Positions 12,335 to 23,805 of a DNA stretch of 64,000 nucleotides are shown here, piece after piece. Made by a program: the position numbers and the translations under genes. Within the stretch, counting starts at the first letter, position 1. Each line of letters begins with the position of its first letter. Origin of the DNA: Lineolata rhizophorae (taxonomy: Eukaryota; Ascomycota; Dothideomycetes; Lineolatales; Lineolataceae); assembly GCA_010093515.1 (NCBI GenBank), contig MU001672.1:592630-656629 (forward strand), written 5' to 3'. The notes beneath the pieces were generated by a model. The model had not been told where the DNA came from. It saw nothing but the letters and a program-made list of their open reading frames with translations, and did no database searches.

Positions 12335-12824
12335 GACCGGTTCGATGAGAAACGCAAAAGCGACTATGTGATACTGTACAAGGAACAAACTAAGAAATCT
12401 ATGAAAACGACGGACATGTGCGCTTACACGGTGCCATTTCAAGTCGTCTGTGAGTTCAGGTGTCAGGCGGGGAGAGCTGTTACCCGAGAGCTTCGGCCTG
12501 GAGCTGCAGACCGAGGCACCTCGGCTGCAGTTCTTAGAGGTGAGACCTAGCCTCATCAGGTAACCAAGCTTGGCTTGGAAGCACACATGGACATTTTCCC
12601 CAGTAATTGTAGGGTTCGAATGTTGTATCGTAATGTACGAACTACTTTTTATTTTAATCCTTTAATAGGTTTTCTAGAGATGTCCCATGCTACGTCAAAG
12701 GCCTAAAGAGTAAGTTGCGGCACTTGGCGCCAGGTAATTCTAGGTACTTACGACAAGGACTCGATCGAAGAACTAGATGCAAAAGTAGAGTACATTATGT
12801 ATATGTTAAAGTCCAAATGGTTCT
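12335..12824. other. Spacer between IML2 3' end and the acyl-CoA dehydrogenase start
   Basis: Both neighbours run on the minus strand, so this holds the promoter of the dehydrogenase and the 3' end of IML2. An open frame continues upstream from the dehydrogenase start to 12586, but it has no family similarity I can see. Confidence 0.5.
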
Positions 12825-15375
12825 CTAAACGCCGTACTTTTTTAACGTGTTGCGTGCCGTCGTTACTTTCAACCCAATCCTGTAAAACTTGTCAGAATAT
12901 CCTGGGTTCCAGAAGATGTCAATAGAACAGGTGTGTATATACCTTGTATCTAGATCGAAATTTTCCCACCGGGAGACATCGTCCAACCATCTCGAGCATT
13001 CCTTCAGTCGCTCTTTGTCGTTATCCGAACCATCTCGAGACAACCACGCATTGACTGCCATCTCATAATGAGCGCAGGGACAGGGCCAAGTGTCTGCGTT
13101 GTTGCCTTTGAACTCCTCTTTGTTGTACGCAAAAATTTCTGAATGCAAGATTTCTTTAGCCTTTGAAAGCTTACCAAGGTTTCTATAGATTGCTGCTCTT
13201 AGTAAAGCATTGGCTCCCTTTTCATCTATAGTCTCAAGAGACCATGTGCCATTTTCTGGAGAACTGGACCAGGTGAGCCTGGCAAGTGAGTCGTGGTAGT
13301 GTTCTGGGCGCATGCGTCTGTAGCCACCCCAGAAGTAAATCATCTCTTCTGTCGGGCTAACACCGACAGCATCAACGAGGTCCACCTTCCATTGCTGAGC
13401 GCGATGCTCCCATTTTCGAACTTTGCGTTCCACGAACGCATCAAATGGGCCTTGGCGAGCGAGAAAGCGCTTCGTACCGGTATGTTTGGGCACTTTCTTT
13501 ATGAGCTCTTCCGCTTTTGCCGCATGCATTTTCTTTTGGATGTCAGTAGCAGCAAAGCAACAAAAGTAAGTGATAAAAAGCTCACTGCAAGATCTGGATC
13601 AGTGCCTTTCAGCATGCGGTACATTTCCAAATGTGCCGTGCCAGCAAGGTAATAGTAAAACCCATGCGACCAATTGTTCAACGTGATGCACTGATCCAAT
13701 GTTAGCAGCGTTTCATGAGAGAAGCTAGGAAGAAATACCTTTTGAAAGCCAGCAGAACTATCCTCATAACGATGGAGGTACATGCAGTGCATGCTGTAAT
13801 CAAACCACCTTAGAGCTTCCGTTTGCTTTAATGCGCTCTCCTTCGAATTCTTGGTTAGGTCGACAGCTTCCTCCATTCGACGTTCGCTACCCAGCATTCG
13901 AGCTTCTTCAATCATCCAGAGCTGGCTCTTTGGAAACTGTTCCCTCATTGAGGAAAGCAAGGTCTTGCACCTCTCCCTCGGGAAGGCATCGGAAGGTAGA
14001 ATATCGGCAACAGCCGTGATTCCGTTGTAGTATCCGAGAACAATAAGTCCGGCTATAGCCCCATGTACGTTCTTAAACTTGCTCGCTTGCCAAAGCATTG
14101 CCAACCCTTGTTCACGATCCCCCCTGAACCCCACGATTTTAAGCAAGGTATTAAATGCCGGCGGGATTAAGGACATGATCATCAACAATAACCCAAAACA
14201 TAAATTTGCTCCGGTGTGAATGAATACGTCAACCGGCTGGTCTTGTAATATATCTTCGCCCAAACCTTTGGCATGATGCGGTTCTGCGGAACCGCTGGCA
14301 CCTGAACTGATACGAACTGGTTGCAAGCTGATGTCTCTAGAGTCAACTGTCTCCTTATCTGGGGTTTCATTTGTGCCAATGTCCAGATGCCCGAGGTAGG
14401 TAGTTGGAATCTCATCGTTTCCTTTCGATTCTTCGGCATCCACGAACTCCTCGATCTGTTCATCCGAATCAAACCTTTTAACGGACGTGTCCCTTTCCAT
14501 ATCGCTCAGTTTCCTTGCATCTAGGTCATGATGTTGTACTGTCCCTGCCACTTCAACTGTCGACGGGTCACCGGTTCCTTCCAGCTTGGATACTGTAACA
14601 GAGGAACGGTTCTGCGTCTGAGAGTTCGTTGACTCGATATCTCTCAAAAACTTCCTCTCCGTTTCGAGAATGCCGTCCAACGTTGCGAATGCTTTACGCA
14701 GCCGATAAAATCCTCGAATGCATTCAGTAAGGTTCTCATTGAGAACACCCACGACAGCACCCATCAACTGAGCTTCAGCAATGCAAAGAGCGAACTCTGT
14801 GCCTGGCGGATAAAATGAAGATGAGGAGGAATTCGGGTGCCTTTGGACACGGCGCTGGTGCTCAGCAGCAGAGGCCTCTGCCTCAGCAAGCAGCTCGGAC
14901 GCTGCAGGAATCATTGTTACCATCCATATTGAAGCCAGACACCCCACTTGAAATACTACCTTCACGCATGACATCTTGTTCAAACCCCAGAGTAGCACGG
15001 AAGAAGACGACTAGTCCGCTACCAAGCTATCGCCACTATCAGTTTGGCCACCATCAGGTAATAGTATATTGTAACAGTACCTTATGGAACGGCGAATTTC
15101 CTTTGCCCAACGCCTCTTCGGCTGCCTCAATGTCATCGTTCATAACTAGGGCGACGGCTTTCCATAGGATTAGTGATGTAACCTTTAAAAAAGGTCACGT
15201 GCGCAATTTAGCCTACCACGGAACGCATCTTCGACTGAAAATATAGTTAGCCCAATCATACCGCTACGATGCGTAGAGAGAAAGGAACTGTACGCTTTTG
15301 CTGTTCCTCGAGGGAATTCAGAGATTGAGTGGAGTCGTGAAGCTTACGTCTCGTCCCCAAAAAGGAGCGGAGCAT
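12825..15375 (-). CDS. IML2: IML2-like TPR protein (inclusion body clearance, TTC39 family)
   Basis: Homologue of yeast Iml2, a tetratricopeptide protein linked to clearing protein inclusions with help from lipid droplets. Exons in coding order are 15375-15294, 15234-15217, 15157-15081, 15026-14960, 14901-13586, 13532-12943 and 12879-12825, giving 734 residues. Family landmarks are MNDDIEAAEEAL, KGNSPFHK, RATLGFEQDVMRE, YPPGTEFALC, ECIRGFYRLRKAF, a hydrophobic LCFGLLLMIMSLIPPAFNTL stretch, and near the end KKVPKHTGTKRF. Exon 2 is only 18 bases. The last intron (12942-12880) is 63 bases with no stop, so leaving it in keeps the frame; splicing yields LDTRIGLKV, which fits the family better. The middle region (about residues 150-250) is polar and poorly conserved. 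Confidence 0.85.
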
Positions 15376-15903
15376 GGCTGCCCGGACGCCGTCTACCGAT
15401 CGGAGGAGATCAGAAAGAAGAAATGAAGACAACTGAGGCCAGATACCTTTAGCTTGGACGATTCAGAGAAGAGATCAAGTGGACCCGAACGATTGGGGAT
15501 GAATGGGGTGGCGATCTGTGAAGTAACGTAAGCCCACGGACGGCAGGAGCTCCGAGTCCGTCCGTAGCACTGCCGCGACAAGGAGTTACTGCGAGTCGGT
15601 GTCATAGTCGACCGGACTAGCGGGGCTACATGTAAGACCGAAAGAACCCTGGTAACTTCTGCGGGAGTCTCGCTCCTTCGCTGGTGAGGCCGAGGCGAGA
15701 AACCACTCGTGTTGCTATCGCGCTAATAATCATCTATTAGCGATAATAACTACTAATCCACAAGCCCCCTCTACTTGGCATTTTCTTTCAAATGCCTCCC
15801 TAGCTACACCGTGCAACAAACTGCCATCTTTCTCCTTGCACCCGCTCAACTCTATTTAGACTCCGGATCCTCCATCCTGCTCGTCGGCTTGACGATCTGC
15901 ATC
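15376..15903. promoter_or_regulatory. Divergent promoter region, IML2 (-) and SEM1 (+)
   Basis: The two start codons are 528 bases apart and face away from each other. A run just before SEM1 reads as an open frame (from 15775), but its sequence is hydrophobic and unlike any Sem1, so I treat it as 5' leader. Confidence 0.6.
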
Positions 15904-16328
15904 ATGTCTGCCTCAGCTCAGGGCTCTTCCAACACCTCCAAGGCTGTCACTCAGCCAGAGGTCGGCGCCGATACAGCAAAGGATGACCAGAAACCCGCGA
16001 CTTCGCTTGAAGAGGATGACGAGTTCGAGGACTTCCCTGCTGAAGGTGAGGATATCGTTTCACTGGGCGCATCGTAAAGCAGCAAGCGACTAGGCTCCCG
16101 AGCTGACTGTCTAGATAGATTGGGAGCAAGAGGACACACAGCTGCCGGGTGGCACAACGCATTTGTGGGAGGAGAGTTGGGATGATGATGATACCAGCGA
16201 AGACTTCTCGGCACAGCTGAAGTAAGCAGCATTCGTACTTTTCAAATACCTATTAAGGATACGCTAGCTGACCAGATATTGCCCCGGGCCGCAGGGAAGA
16301 GCTGAAGAAGGTCGAGGCAGGAAAGTGA
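15904..16328 (+). CDS. SEM1: SEM1/DSS1, 26S proteasome lid and TREX-2 subunit
   Basis: Small acidic protein that tethers lid subunits of the 26S proteasome and also works in mRNA export (TREX-2) and, with BRCA2 relatives, in recombination. Exons 15904-16045, 16119-16221 and 16295-16328 give 92 residues. The two acidic-aromatic blocks that define the family are clear: EEDDEFEDFPAEDWEQ and HLWEESWDDDDTSEDFSAQL, followed by the short helix EELKKVEAGK at the end. The N-terminal 30 residues are Ser/Thr-rich and typically variable. The ATG at 15904 is the one giving a normal-length protein; an upstream in-frame extension exists but has no Sem1 character. Confidence 0.93.
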
Positions 16329-16695
16329 ATGGGGTTTTGCATTCTACTAGTAATCGAAAATCTTCTCAAAAGTACGGACGTCTCACGACATCATGCAAAC
16401 CATTGCATTTTCGAGCGACTGTTAAACAAGGTTTCGTCGGCCTTCACACCTGGGTTGCATAGAGAATACTGGACCGCGTAGTTTGCGGTAAAGCGGCTAT
16501 GGTCATAGGGCGTACAACGAACATGGCATGGATCATTGAACATGTGCTTCTGCTGGAAATTTTCTTTTCCCCGACTAATAATAATGGTTCACAAATGTAC
16601 AATGAAGGCTTTCACATCATAAGACTTGATATCTTCCTTTTCCACCCATATCAGAGGCTGCCACTACCAGGTGGCAAGCCGCCACCTATGAGGAC
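16329..16695. other. Convergent 3' spacer, SEM1 and PGK
   Basis: Short space between two genes that end towards each other. Nothing further seen. Confidence 0.5.
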
Positions 16696-18072
16696 TTACT
16701 TACTCGACAAAGCAACAACGCCAGGTAGTTCCTTGCCCTCGAGCAGCTCCAGTGACGCACCGCCACCGGTAGAGACGTGACTAAGCTTGTCCTCGACTCC
16801 GTATTTGGCCGCAACGGTAGCAGTATCTCCTCCGCCGATGATGACGATCTTGCCGCCCTGAGCAGCATCGACTGCCGCGTCCATGGTCGCCTTCGTTCCG
16901 GTGGCGAAGGCGTCAAATTCGAAAACACCCGGAGGACCATTCCAAAGGATCGTCTTGGCATCGTTGATGGCCTCTTTATACAGATCGATACTCTTCTTGC
17001 CACAGTCAAGGCCCATCCAACCGTCCGGAATTCCCTCCTCGTCCGTTGCATACCCGGTCGCCGCATCCTTATCGAATTTGTCTGCCGTGACGTAGTCGCA
17101 TGGAAGGACGAGTTTGACATTGTTGGCTTTCGCCTTCTCGACGAGGTCCTTGACAGTCTTGCTACCGGCCTCATCGAACAAGCTGTTGCCAATCTTGACG
17201 CCCTCGAGCGTCTTCTTGAACGTGAATGCCATACCACCGCAGATGACAATGCTGTTGACCTTGCCAAGAAGGTTGTCGATAAGCTGAATCTTGTCGGACA
17301 CTTTGGCGCCACCAAGGATGGCTAGGAACGGCCTCTGGGGGTTCTCGAGTGCCTTTGCGAAGTAGTCCAGCTCCTTCTTCATCAAGAAGCCGGCTGCCTT
17401 TTGCGGCAGATCGACGCCGACCATGGAGCTATGGGCGCGATGGGCGGTGCCAAAGGCGTCATCTGCAGCGTATGTGAGTAAAGGCATCCCTAGGTGACAA
17501 TTGGGCCCAGATACTGGCACTCACTGATATACACGTCTCCAAGGGCGGTCAATCCCGCCCGGAATTTGGCCACCGCATCCTTGTCCGCTTTGACTTTGTT
17601 GCCATCCTTATCCTTGCTGCTGCCCTCTTCCTCGATGTGGAATCGGAGGTTCTCTAGCAGGATGACTTGGCCGTCAGACGCGCTATTCACGGTCTTCTCG
17701 ACCTCCTCGCCAACGCAGTCGTCCGTGAAGATAACGCTCTTCCCCAGGTATTTTTCCAGCTCAGGTACAACCGGCTTCAGGCTGTACTTCGGGTTCGCCT
17801 GACCATTGGGACGACCCAGGTGGGACATGAGAACGACAGACTTTGCGCCGTTGTCGATGGCGTATTTGATGGTGGGAAGGGCGCCGACAATGCGTTGAGG
17901 ATTGGTGACTTTCTTGTCCGCGTCGAGAGGCACATTGAAGTCGACCTAGACCACGCAAATTAGCATAGTTACTGAGAGATTCCCAAAGGTTCAATTCTCC
18001 ACGTACCCTCATAAGGACACGCTTGCCCTTGAGGTCGACATCGGTGATACCAAGCTTGCTCGAGAGAGACAT
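16696..18072 (-). CDS. PGK1: Phosphoglycerate kinase
   Basis: Glycolytic enzyme that transfers phosphate from 1,3-bisphosphoglycerate to ADP in the cytosol. Exons in coding order are 18072-18007, 17945-17525 and 17462-16696, giving 417 residues, the standard length for fungi. The N-terminus [20 protein letters not shown] leads into VDFNVPLD across the first intron. [23 protein letters not shown] (split by intron 2), [21 protein letters not shown] and [13 protein letters not shown] mark both substrate domains and the nucleotide loop. The end, [20 protein letters not shown], is also canonical. Nothing is missing. Synonymous codons ending in C are common, as expected for a highly expressed gene. 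Confidence 0.97.
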
Positions 18073-18846
18073 CGTCGCAGCGGCTAGCTAGTATGTCGCG
18101 TGAAATTCTTAGCCCCTGTCGCTTGTTTAGGTGTGGTCGCGGGAGCGACTATCTCAAACTTACAGCGGATGTGAGTACAGCCGTTCAGAAGTTAGAAGTG
18201 CAAGTTCGCGGTGATATTGTGGGATTCGAGATGTCTGCAAACCTTTGCGCGGTATCCGGCGGGGCACCAGATCTACGTCAGTCGATTGTTTGGAGGGGTT
18301 GAGGGGCAAGGTGGGGTGACGCGATTCTACGTTATTGACACTTGCACCTTATCAAGTCTGGCCTCACATGAAAAGCAAAGAGAAAGCAACACGTCAATGC
18401 ACGCCGTAAGCAATAGGAACTACGGGATAAAGCACGAACTTATTTATTTAAAAGCAAGTCGAGGCCCCCTAGGGTGCTTTTCTCGCCTAGCGCGTCCTAC
18501 TCTGACCGAGGCTATCCCGCTACCCGGCCACTCCGTACGTCGCCGATAGATTTTCGTCCTCGAAAGGCTAGGGGTCTCTGCGATCCTAGGCTCTTTAATG
18601 TTGCTTGCTTTTGCTATTCCTTCGTCGAATAATACAGCTCATTTGCTTTTCTAGATGCCCTCCCAACGCCCACCAAGTTTCAGAGTAATTTCCGCTAATC
18701 ATCAATGTGATGCCACTTCCCCAATTGCTCATCCGCGGTAGGAGTGTCCACAATAAAGAAACATGGATGCAAAGGTCCCAAATGGAAATCTAAATAGCTT
18801 GGAAAGTAGGAGTTTGGTTGGTAGTAACCAAGGATTGGAGGCCGGC
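18073..18846. promoter_or_regulatory. PGK promoter region
   Basis: Spans from the PGK start back to the end of the CHORD-CS gene, both on the minus strand, so most of it should be the PGK promoter and leader. No coding sequence seen. Confidence 0.55.
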
Positions 18847-20039
18847 TTACTGAGCTCGTCCTGCTCTACCCATTTGAATGATCTCGCCCGTAATCGGGTC
18901 GTCCGCTCGTAAAACTGGCCAGCTACTACGGTCCGCCTTCGCAAAGTTAAATTCCAGTTTCGTTCCCATGATTCTGTAACTACTCTTGTCAGGATCAATT
19001 GAAGCGTATAAGGGTATGGTGGCCTTGTAGCGCTTCTTGTCCGATGTCTTGAGGTCCAACTCAACTGAGGTATCTGAGGCGAATCTGACTGTCGAAGCTT
19101 CCTTGTCGATTTTCTTTAAGTATAGGGAAGCAATGACGGAAGACGGCGTTTGGTAGAAATCGTGTCTAAACGAAACGTGAGCGACTAAGAGCATCATAGT
19201 ATCAGAATGATTTCGCGAGGGTTGAATGGGCTTACCGCACAGTCTTCAACTCCTCTTCTCCATCATTTTTGCCCTTTCCAATAAATAGATGCTTGTCCTT
19301 CGTCTTGCATCCTTCAATCCTCATGAACTGGTCGAATTCGAGGACCCTACGCTTACAACACGAGTACCCCTTGCTCCCCTATATTGTGTCAGCTGGAATC
19401 TCCCATCAGCAGATACGATCACAAACCTCATGAAAAATCGGTTGTCCAGGGTGATGAATGCATTTCTCCTCTTCTCGACTTGATCCTGCAGTATATTTCG
19501 CGTCACATCCTCGCCTTCGACATGTTTGCCCATCTGGGATTGAAAGCGAAGGTTCGTCTTCCTCCGTCTCTTCCGGAGGCGCCGCGGTACCTCCTCGTTG
19601 CGGAAGTTCTGCTTGGGGGATCCTCGGGAGCGGGGCAGGTAATGCCTGTTCTGCCCCGCTTGGGACTGGTTGAGGCGCGTTCTCAGGAGCTGGAGCAGTT
19701 GTAGTTTGAACTGGTGGCGGCGCTTCATCCGTGGTTGAGTGTTTCCCCTTCGTACATGGAGGAATGGCTAGAAATTCGTCGAAAGTCAAAACTCTGGTTT
19801 TGCAGCACTCCCAACCTGCCAATTATTAGTTTGCCTTCCGAAGGGCCTGCTCGAAGCACATTTTCTACTCAGTACCTTTTTGACCCTAGAAGAAGTCAGC
19901 AAGTCGTTCACGAGGTCCATACTCCGGGAATTTGATTATTTACCTCGTGGAACTTTGGTGGACCCGGATGATAGAAGCAGTCTTCATTTTCATCTGCAAA
20001 CACCTTCCCGCAACCTTTATGGACACACTTCTGAGCCAT
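18847..20039 (-). CDS. CHORD and CS domain protein (Hsp90 co-chaperone, CHORDC1/RAR1 relative)
   Basis: Zinc-binding co-chaperone predicted to work with Hsp90 and Sgt1. Exons in coding order are 20039-19944, 19885-19876, 19815-19427, 19378-19236 and 19165-18847, giving 318 residues. The first CHORD begins at residue 3 (CVHKGCGKVF, CFYHPGPPKFHEG, GWECCKTRVLTFDEF), and the second follows a Pro-rich linker (CRRRGCDAKY, CIHHPGQPIFHEG, YSCCKRRVLEFDQF). The CS domain is RHDFYQTPSSVIASLYLKKI onward. All Cys and His ligands of both modules are present. Exon 2 is 10 bases long and encodes the Gly-Gln-Lys link in the first zinc module, so it must be spliced precisely for that module to form. Confidence 0.9.
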
Positions 20040-20543
20040 AGTCCCGTGGCGGTGAAAGCTTCACCAAGGCCGCTCGACCCTAATAAAAAGAGCGATCTTT
20101 TGATTTCGACAAGTTCAAGCAAATGCTAGCGCAATACACTGCCTCCGAAAAGCGATTGTCGTATGAAAAATTTGGAGATCTTTCAAAATGAGTTTTGTAG
20201 TACAAGGAGTTGGAACATTCGAGAAGGTGAGTATGCGAGCAGTTATGACGGCAAGCTAAGGCGGTGAACAAGGCGGGCTACACCGTCACGCTTCTTAGCC
20301 TTTCACGTGAACTACGACATTCGAATAATTACGTAGTTGTTTGCTCCCTTCAGTCCTGAGATCCTTTAAACTTTTTCCTACGCTAGAAAGCCGAAGGTAG
20401 CTCCTTTATAATTAAGAATTTAAACAATCAATTTTGCCAAAAGTAGAAACCAATATATTATGATGACGATAGATTTCATCCAGCTTGCAACCGCTTCAAA
20501 AATACTCCTCAAGATACAGGACCGTACCCAAACACGTATTTAC
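20040..20543. other. Spacer between the GRDP-like gene and the CHORD-CS gene
   Basis: Both genes run on the minus strand; this should hold the CHORD-CS promoter and the GRDP-like 3' end. An AT-rich part lies at about 20400-20460. No coding sequence recognised. Confidence 0.5.
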
Positions 20544-22875
20544 CTAAGCACCTCCACCTCCGCATCCGCCGCCGCCACCACCGCCACCACCACCACCACC
20601 TCCGCAACCTCCACCACCCCCTCCACAGCCGCCTCCGCCACAGGCGGCACCGCCACCGCCGCATCCGCCTGCAGTGCCAGAACAAGCCCCACCACCAGCA
20701 CTCGCCATGCCACCGCAAGCACCCGATACACACGCGCCATAGGCCCCGACAGTGCTATTATGGAAGCACGGGTCGGCGGCGTAGACTGACGTGCCGCCGG
20801 CGACGCACGGGTCGACGGCATACGGGTAGTAGCCGGGATACGGCATAGGCATGCCCCAGTAGTATCCGTAGTAGTAGTCAGAGCGCTTGGGCTCTTCGCG
20901 GTGTTCTTTGCGCGCGCGCATGCATGCCTTTTGGTAGAAGCGATCGAGCTGGGCCTCCTTGCAGGACCGGGAGATCTTAGCCTTAGGGTCGCGCACGGCG
21001 TTGTGCGCGCTGATGTGCGGCGAGCGCAACGGATCCGACGTCGCGTGCGGATCCGTGTGAACCGCTTGATCGGCGCTATACTTGGATGTCTTAAGGACTC
21101 GATCCACGCTCGACATGTGCATTTCGCGGATGGCCTCGCAGTACCAGCAGGTGCATTGCGAGTATGGCTCGCCGAAGCGCTTTTGGTACAGCTTGGATGT
21201 CATAGCGAAGGCGTCGGAGAGCTTGGTCTCCTCGATTTTATCGTCGTGATCAATGAGCTTCCCGGTCAAGGCTTCTGAGTGCTTGAAATAAGCCCGTGGG
21301 GAGAGCTGATGAGTGTGCCAGGCAAGGTCGACGTCGAGGGTGGGCACCATGACCTGCCTAGGATAGCGCTTCATCAGCTCAAAAAAGCGACCGTATTTCA
21401 CCACGAGGCGCTCCATAGTCCAGCTAAGAGCTGGCGAGTGCAACCAGTCCAGATTGTGCATCTTCTCGATGAAGTTGCCTTGACGGATGACTGCGCCGGT
21501 GAGGTCCAGGGCGAAAGGCGACGAATTGTACCAGTATCGACTGAACATTCGGCGGATTGAGATCTTTTCTTTGGCGTAGACTCTGTAGTTCGGGACGCCC
21601 TTAGCCTCCCGCACGTACGCTTTGTTCCTCAAGCCTTTCTCGAATACTCTCTTGACGTGCTCCATCGTTGCCCCGCCCCTGTTAGTGACGTGAAGGAGGT
21701 CGTAAGAGAGTGGTGATCTTGCCAAGGAACTTGCAAACATAATCGGCGGTTCCCTCTTATCAAATAGAGGGTGGTACTTCGTAGGTTTCCCAGTCACGTC
21801 CAAGATTGTTCCCGGGAGAGGAACCTGATCTGAAAGGAGAGCCTTGAGATCTTGGTGGAATTTGCGGACTCGGAGCATGTCGTGGGAAATTGGAAAGCCA
21901 CAAGAAGAGCAATCCTTAGCTAGATCGCCGTCGGCGTAGCCAATTCCCGGAGCGAAATCGCTAGCTGACCTGATATGGCCTCCTGTCCGATAACCTGAAC
22001 CCTGGGTCCAAGGAATTGTTACACTCTTGCGACACTTTGGGCACGATATCTTCTTTATCATTGGGTCCTGACGATTATCCCAGCAAAGCCCAGTATTTCG
22101 CTCGAAATTGGTCCTAGACTCGTTCGGTGGCTTGTATTCGAAAGAAAATGGGTCGATGAACTTGTCGATAAGATACCAGGGTAGCCCCACAGCATAGAAA
22201 TCAAGCTTTCCGTGTCGCAAACAGTCTTCGAAAAAGCATCGTGGATTAAGCAAGTAGGCATGCCAAACAATCAGGACATCTGCACTCTCGCTTAGTTACT
22301 ATATCAAATGAAAATGGCTCGTCGAGTGGTGACATACCTAATGGTGGAAGAGTTGCCGAAGTGAACATCTGATATGTCGGATCACCACGAAGGGCAGCCA
22401 TTTCCATATCTGCTGTCTCAGATCTGAGGGCAGTAGCGCGAAGCTTACCGCACGGCTGGCCACCTCGCTGAGAGGTAGGTACGCAGGTCTCCCACCACTT
22501 CCTGAAGCGATCCACGGCGCGGGCTACGTAGACAGCCCAACGCTTCTCGCGGACTCTTATGTGCACCATCGGGTCTTGGGATTGCTCGACACCGTGCTCA
22601 CCGATGTCGAAAAGGCCTTCCTGGTTCCCAACTTCATCGTGCAGCACGTGGAAAGTCTCGAGCAACTTCAAATGCGCGATGCATTGATCCACGGTTGGCC
22701 GGTCGTTTTCATCTCCCGGTGGGAGTGTAAGATTCTGGAGTCTCTGGCTGAGGTCGGGCGGGAGGCCGCCGGCTCCTTCTTGGCCAACATTTTGTTCGCC
22801 GTACGATGGGGGGCTTTCCGGCTTTTTTGGCGTTGTCATAGCAGAATCCATGATCTTGTGGACAGGAGTAGACAT
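20544..22875 (-). CDS. Glycine-rich domain-containing protein (GRDP/DUF1399 family)
   Basis: Function not established; plant relatives affect stress responses. Exons in coding order are 22875-22338 and 22279-20544, giving 757 residues. The conserved core begins across the intron with DVLIVWHAYLLNPR and includes the family signature VDLAWHTHQLSPRAYF. A zinc-ribbon-like set (CPKCRKSV, then CSSCGFPI) interrupts the core, and CTCWYCEAIRE follows it. After a basic linker come a Tyr/Pro/Gly stretch (YYYGYYWGMPMPYPGYYPY) and a C-terminal tail of about 60 residues made almost only of Gly, with eight Cys. The N-terminal 60 residues are Pro/Glu-rich and likely disordered. The tail is encoded by a GGN repeat tract prone to length change. 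Confidence 0.82.
20547..20690 (-). repeat. GGN-rich coding microsatellite (Cys/Gly tail)
   Basis: Plus strand reads as repeated CCN triplets (CCACCACC and similar) with scattered GCA/GCC. In the coding sense it gives runs of Gly broken by Cys. Such tracts expand and shrink by slippage, so tail length probably varies between strains. Confidence 0.8.
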
Positions 22876-23805
22876 AGTTCCACGAACTCAACTCACTGAA
22901 AGGCATCAAGAAATGCTCTGGAACTGCGAACGGATATATATGTACTGGGAGGATGTCCAAAGGATGCGGCACTTCAAACCGGGATTGACGCTTTGGCCAT
23001 CGGAGGGCAGCCTCAGGACAGCCTTGGGATAGCCTCCCGTTGCATTTCACCGAGACGCAAAGGAAGCCTTCGGGTGAGCGTCTGAACGAAGGCTCGAAAT
23101 ACGGGCCCGAGAAAGCCTCACAAGCAAGGCGCAATATTTAGTGAGCGAGGCTTTGCGGCGCCGACCCCTTCCGCATGCGGTATATCGCTGATTGGTTTTG
23201 GGTTCTTCGTGTCGGTCGAACGAGGCAGTGCTTGGCGGAGCAAATGGCCCGAGCGCCAATAACTCTCGCGTCCGGCTACGTCATCTGCGCGGGGAGGCAT
23301 GTTAAGAATAAGTCGCGACCACAGAACTCGGTGGTACTAGTGTGGGATTTGGTAACCCAATCCTCTCAGGTCATGTGTTCTCGTACTGCATAAATCCACG
23401 CAGTGAGTCCCGTCGAGTCGGGACCTAAATTCAAGGCTGATCCTGCTTCTTTTTAGCAAATTGTTCGATAGAGTCAAAAGCAGATGTGATTGCAAGATGA
23501 TTTTTGAACTGATGATCCTTTTAGCTGGCAAAACTCAAATTATACATGTCAATTAGAACCCTGGGTGCAGCGGACGATACATGTGTCAAGTAGCTTCACG
23601 TCGCTTCATGCATCATGTGCGCCATCACACAGAAAACTATTCGGCGGTAGAAGGAACTTTTCGGGGAGATCATTTTGTATGTCGTGAATTGCTCTATCGC
23701 TAGATTAGTTTTCGTCAATAGAAACTGGTTCTATGGAGTAAAATCCTCGGAATCTTGCCGCTAAATGCACCTTGCACCCAGCCTTGTAGGAAGCCCCATT
23801 TCGGT
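22876..23805. promoter_or_regulatory. Promoter region of the GRDP-like gene and 3' end of the aldo-keto reductase
   Basis: About 0.9 kb with both neighbours on the minus strand. The ORFs here are short, overlapping and unlike known proteins. Confidence 0.5.

Noticed and set aside
15775-15903. In-frame N-terminal extension of SEM1
   Set aside because: The extension is hydrophobic and Cys-containing, unlike any Sem1; the ATG at 15904 gives the normal protein.
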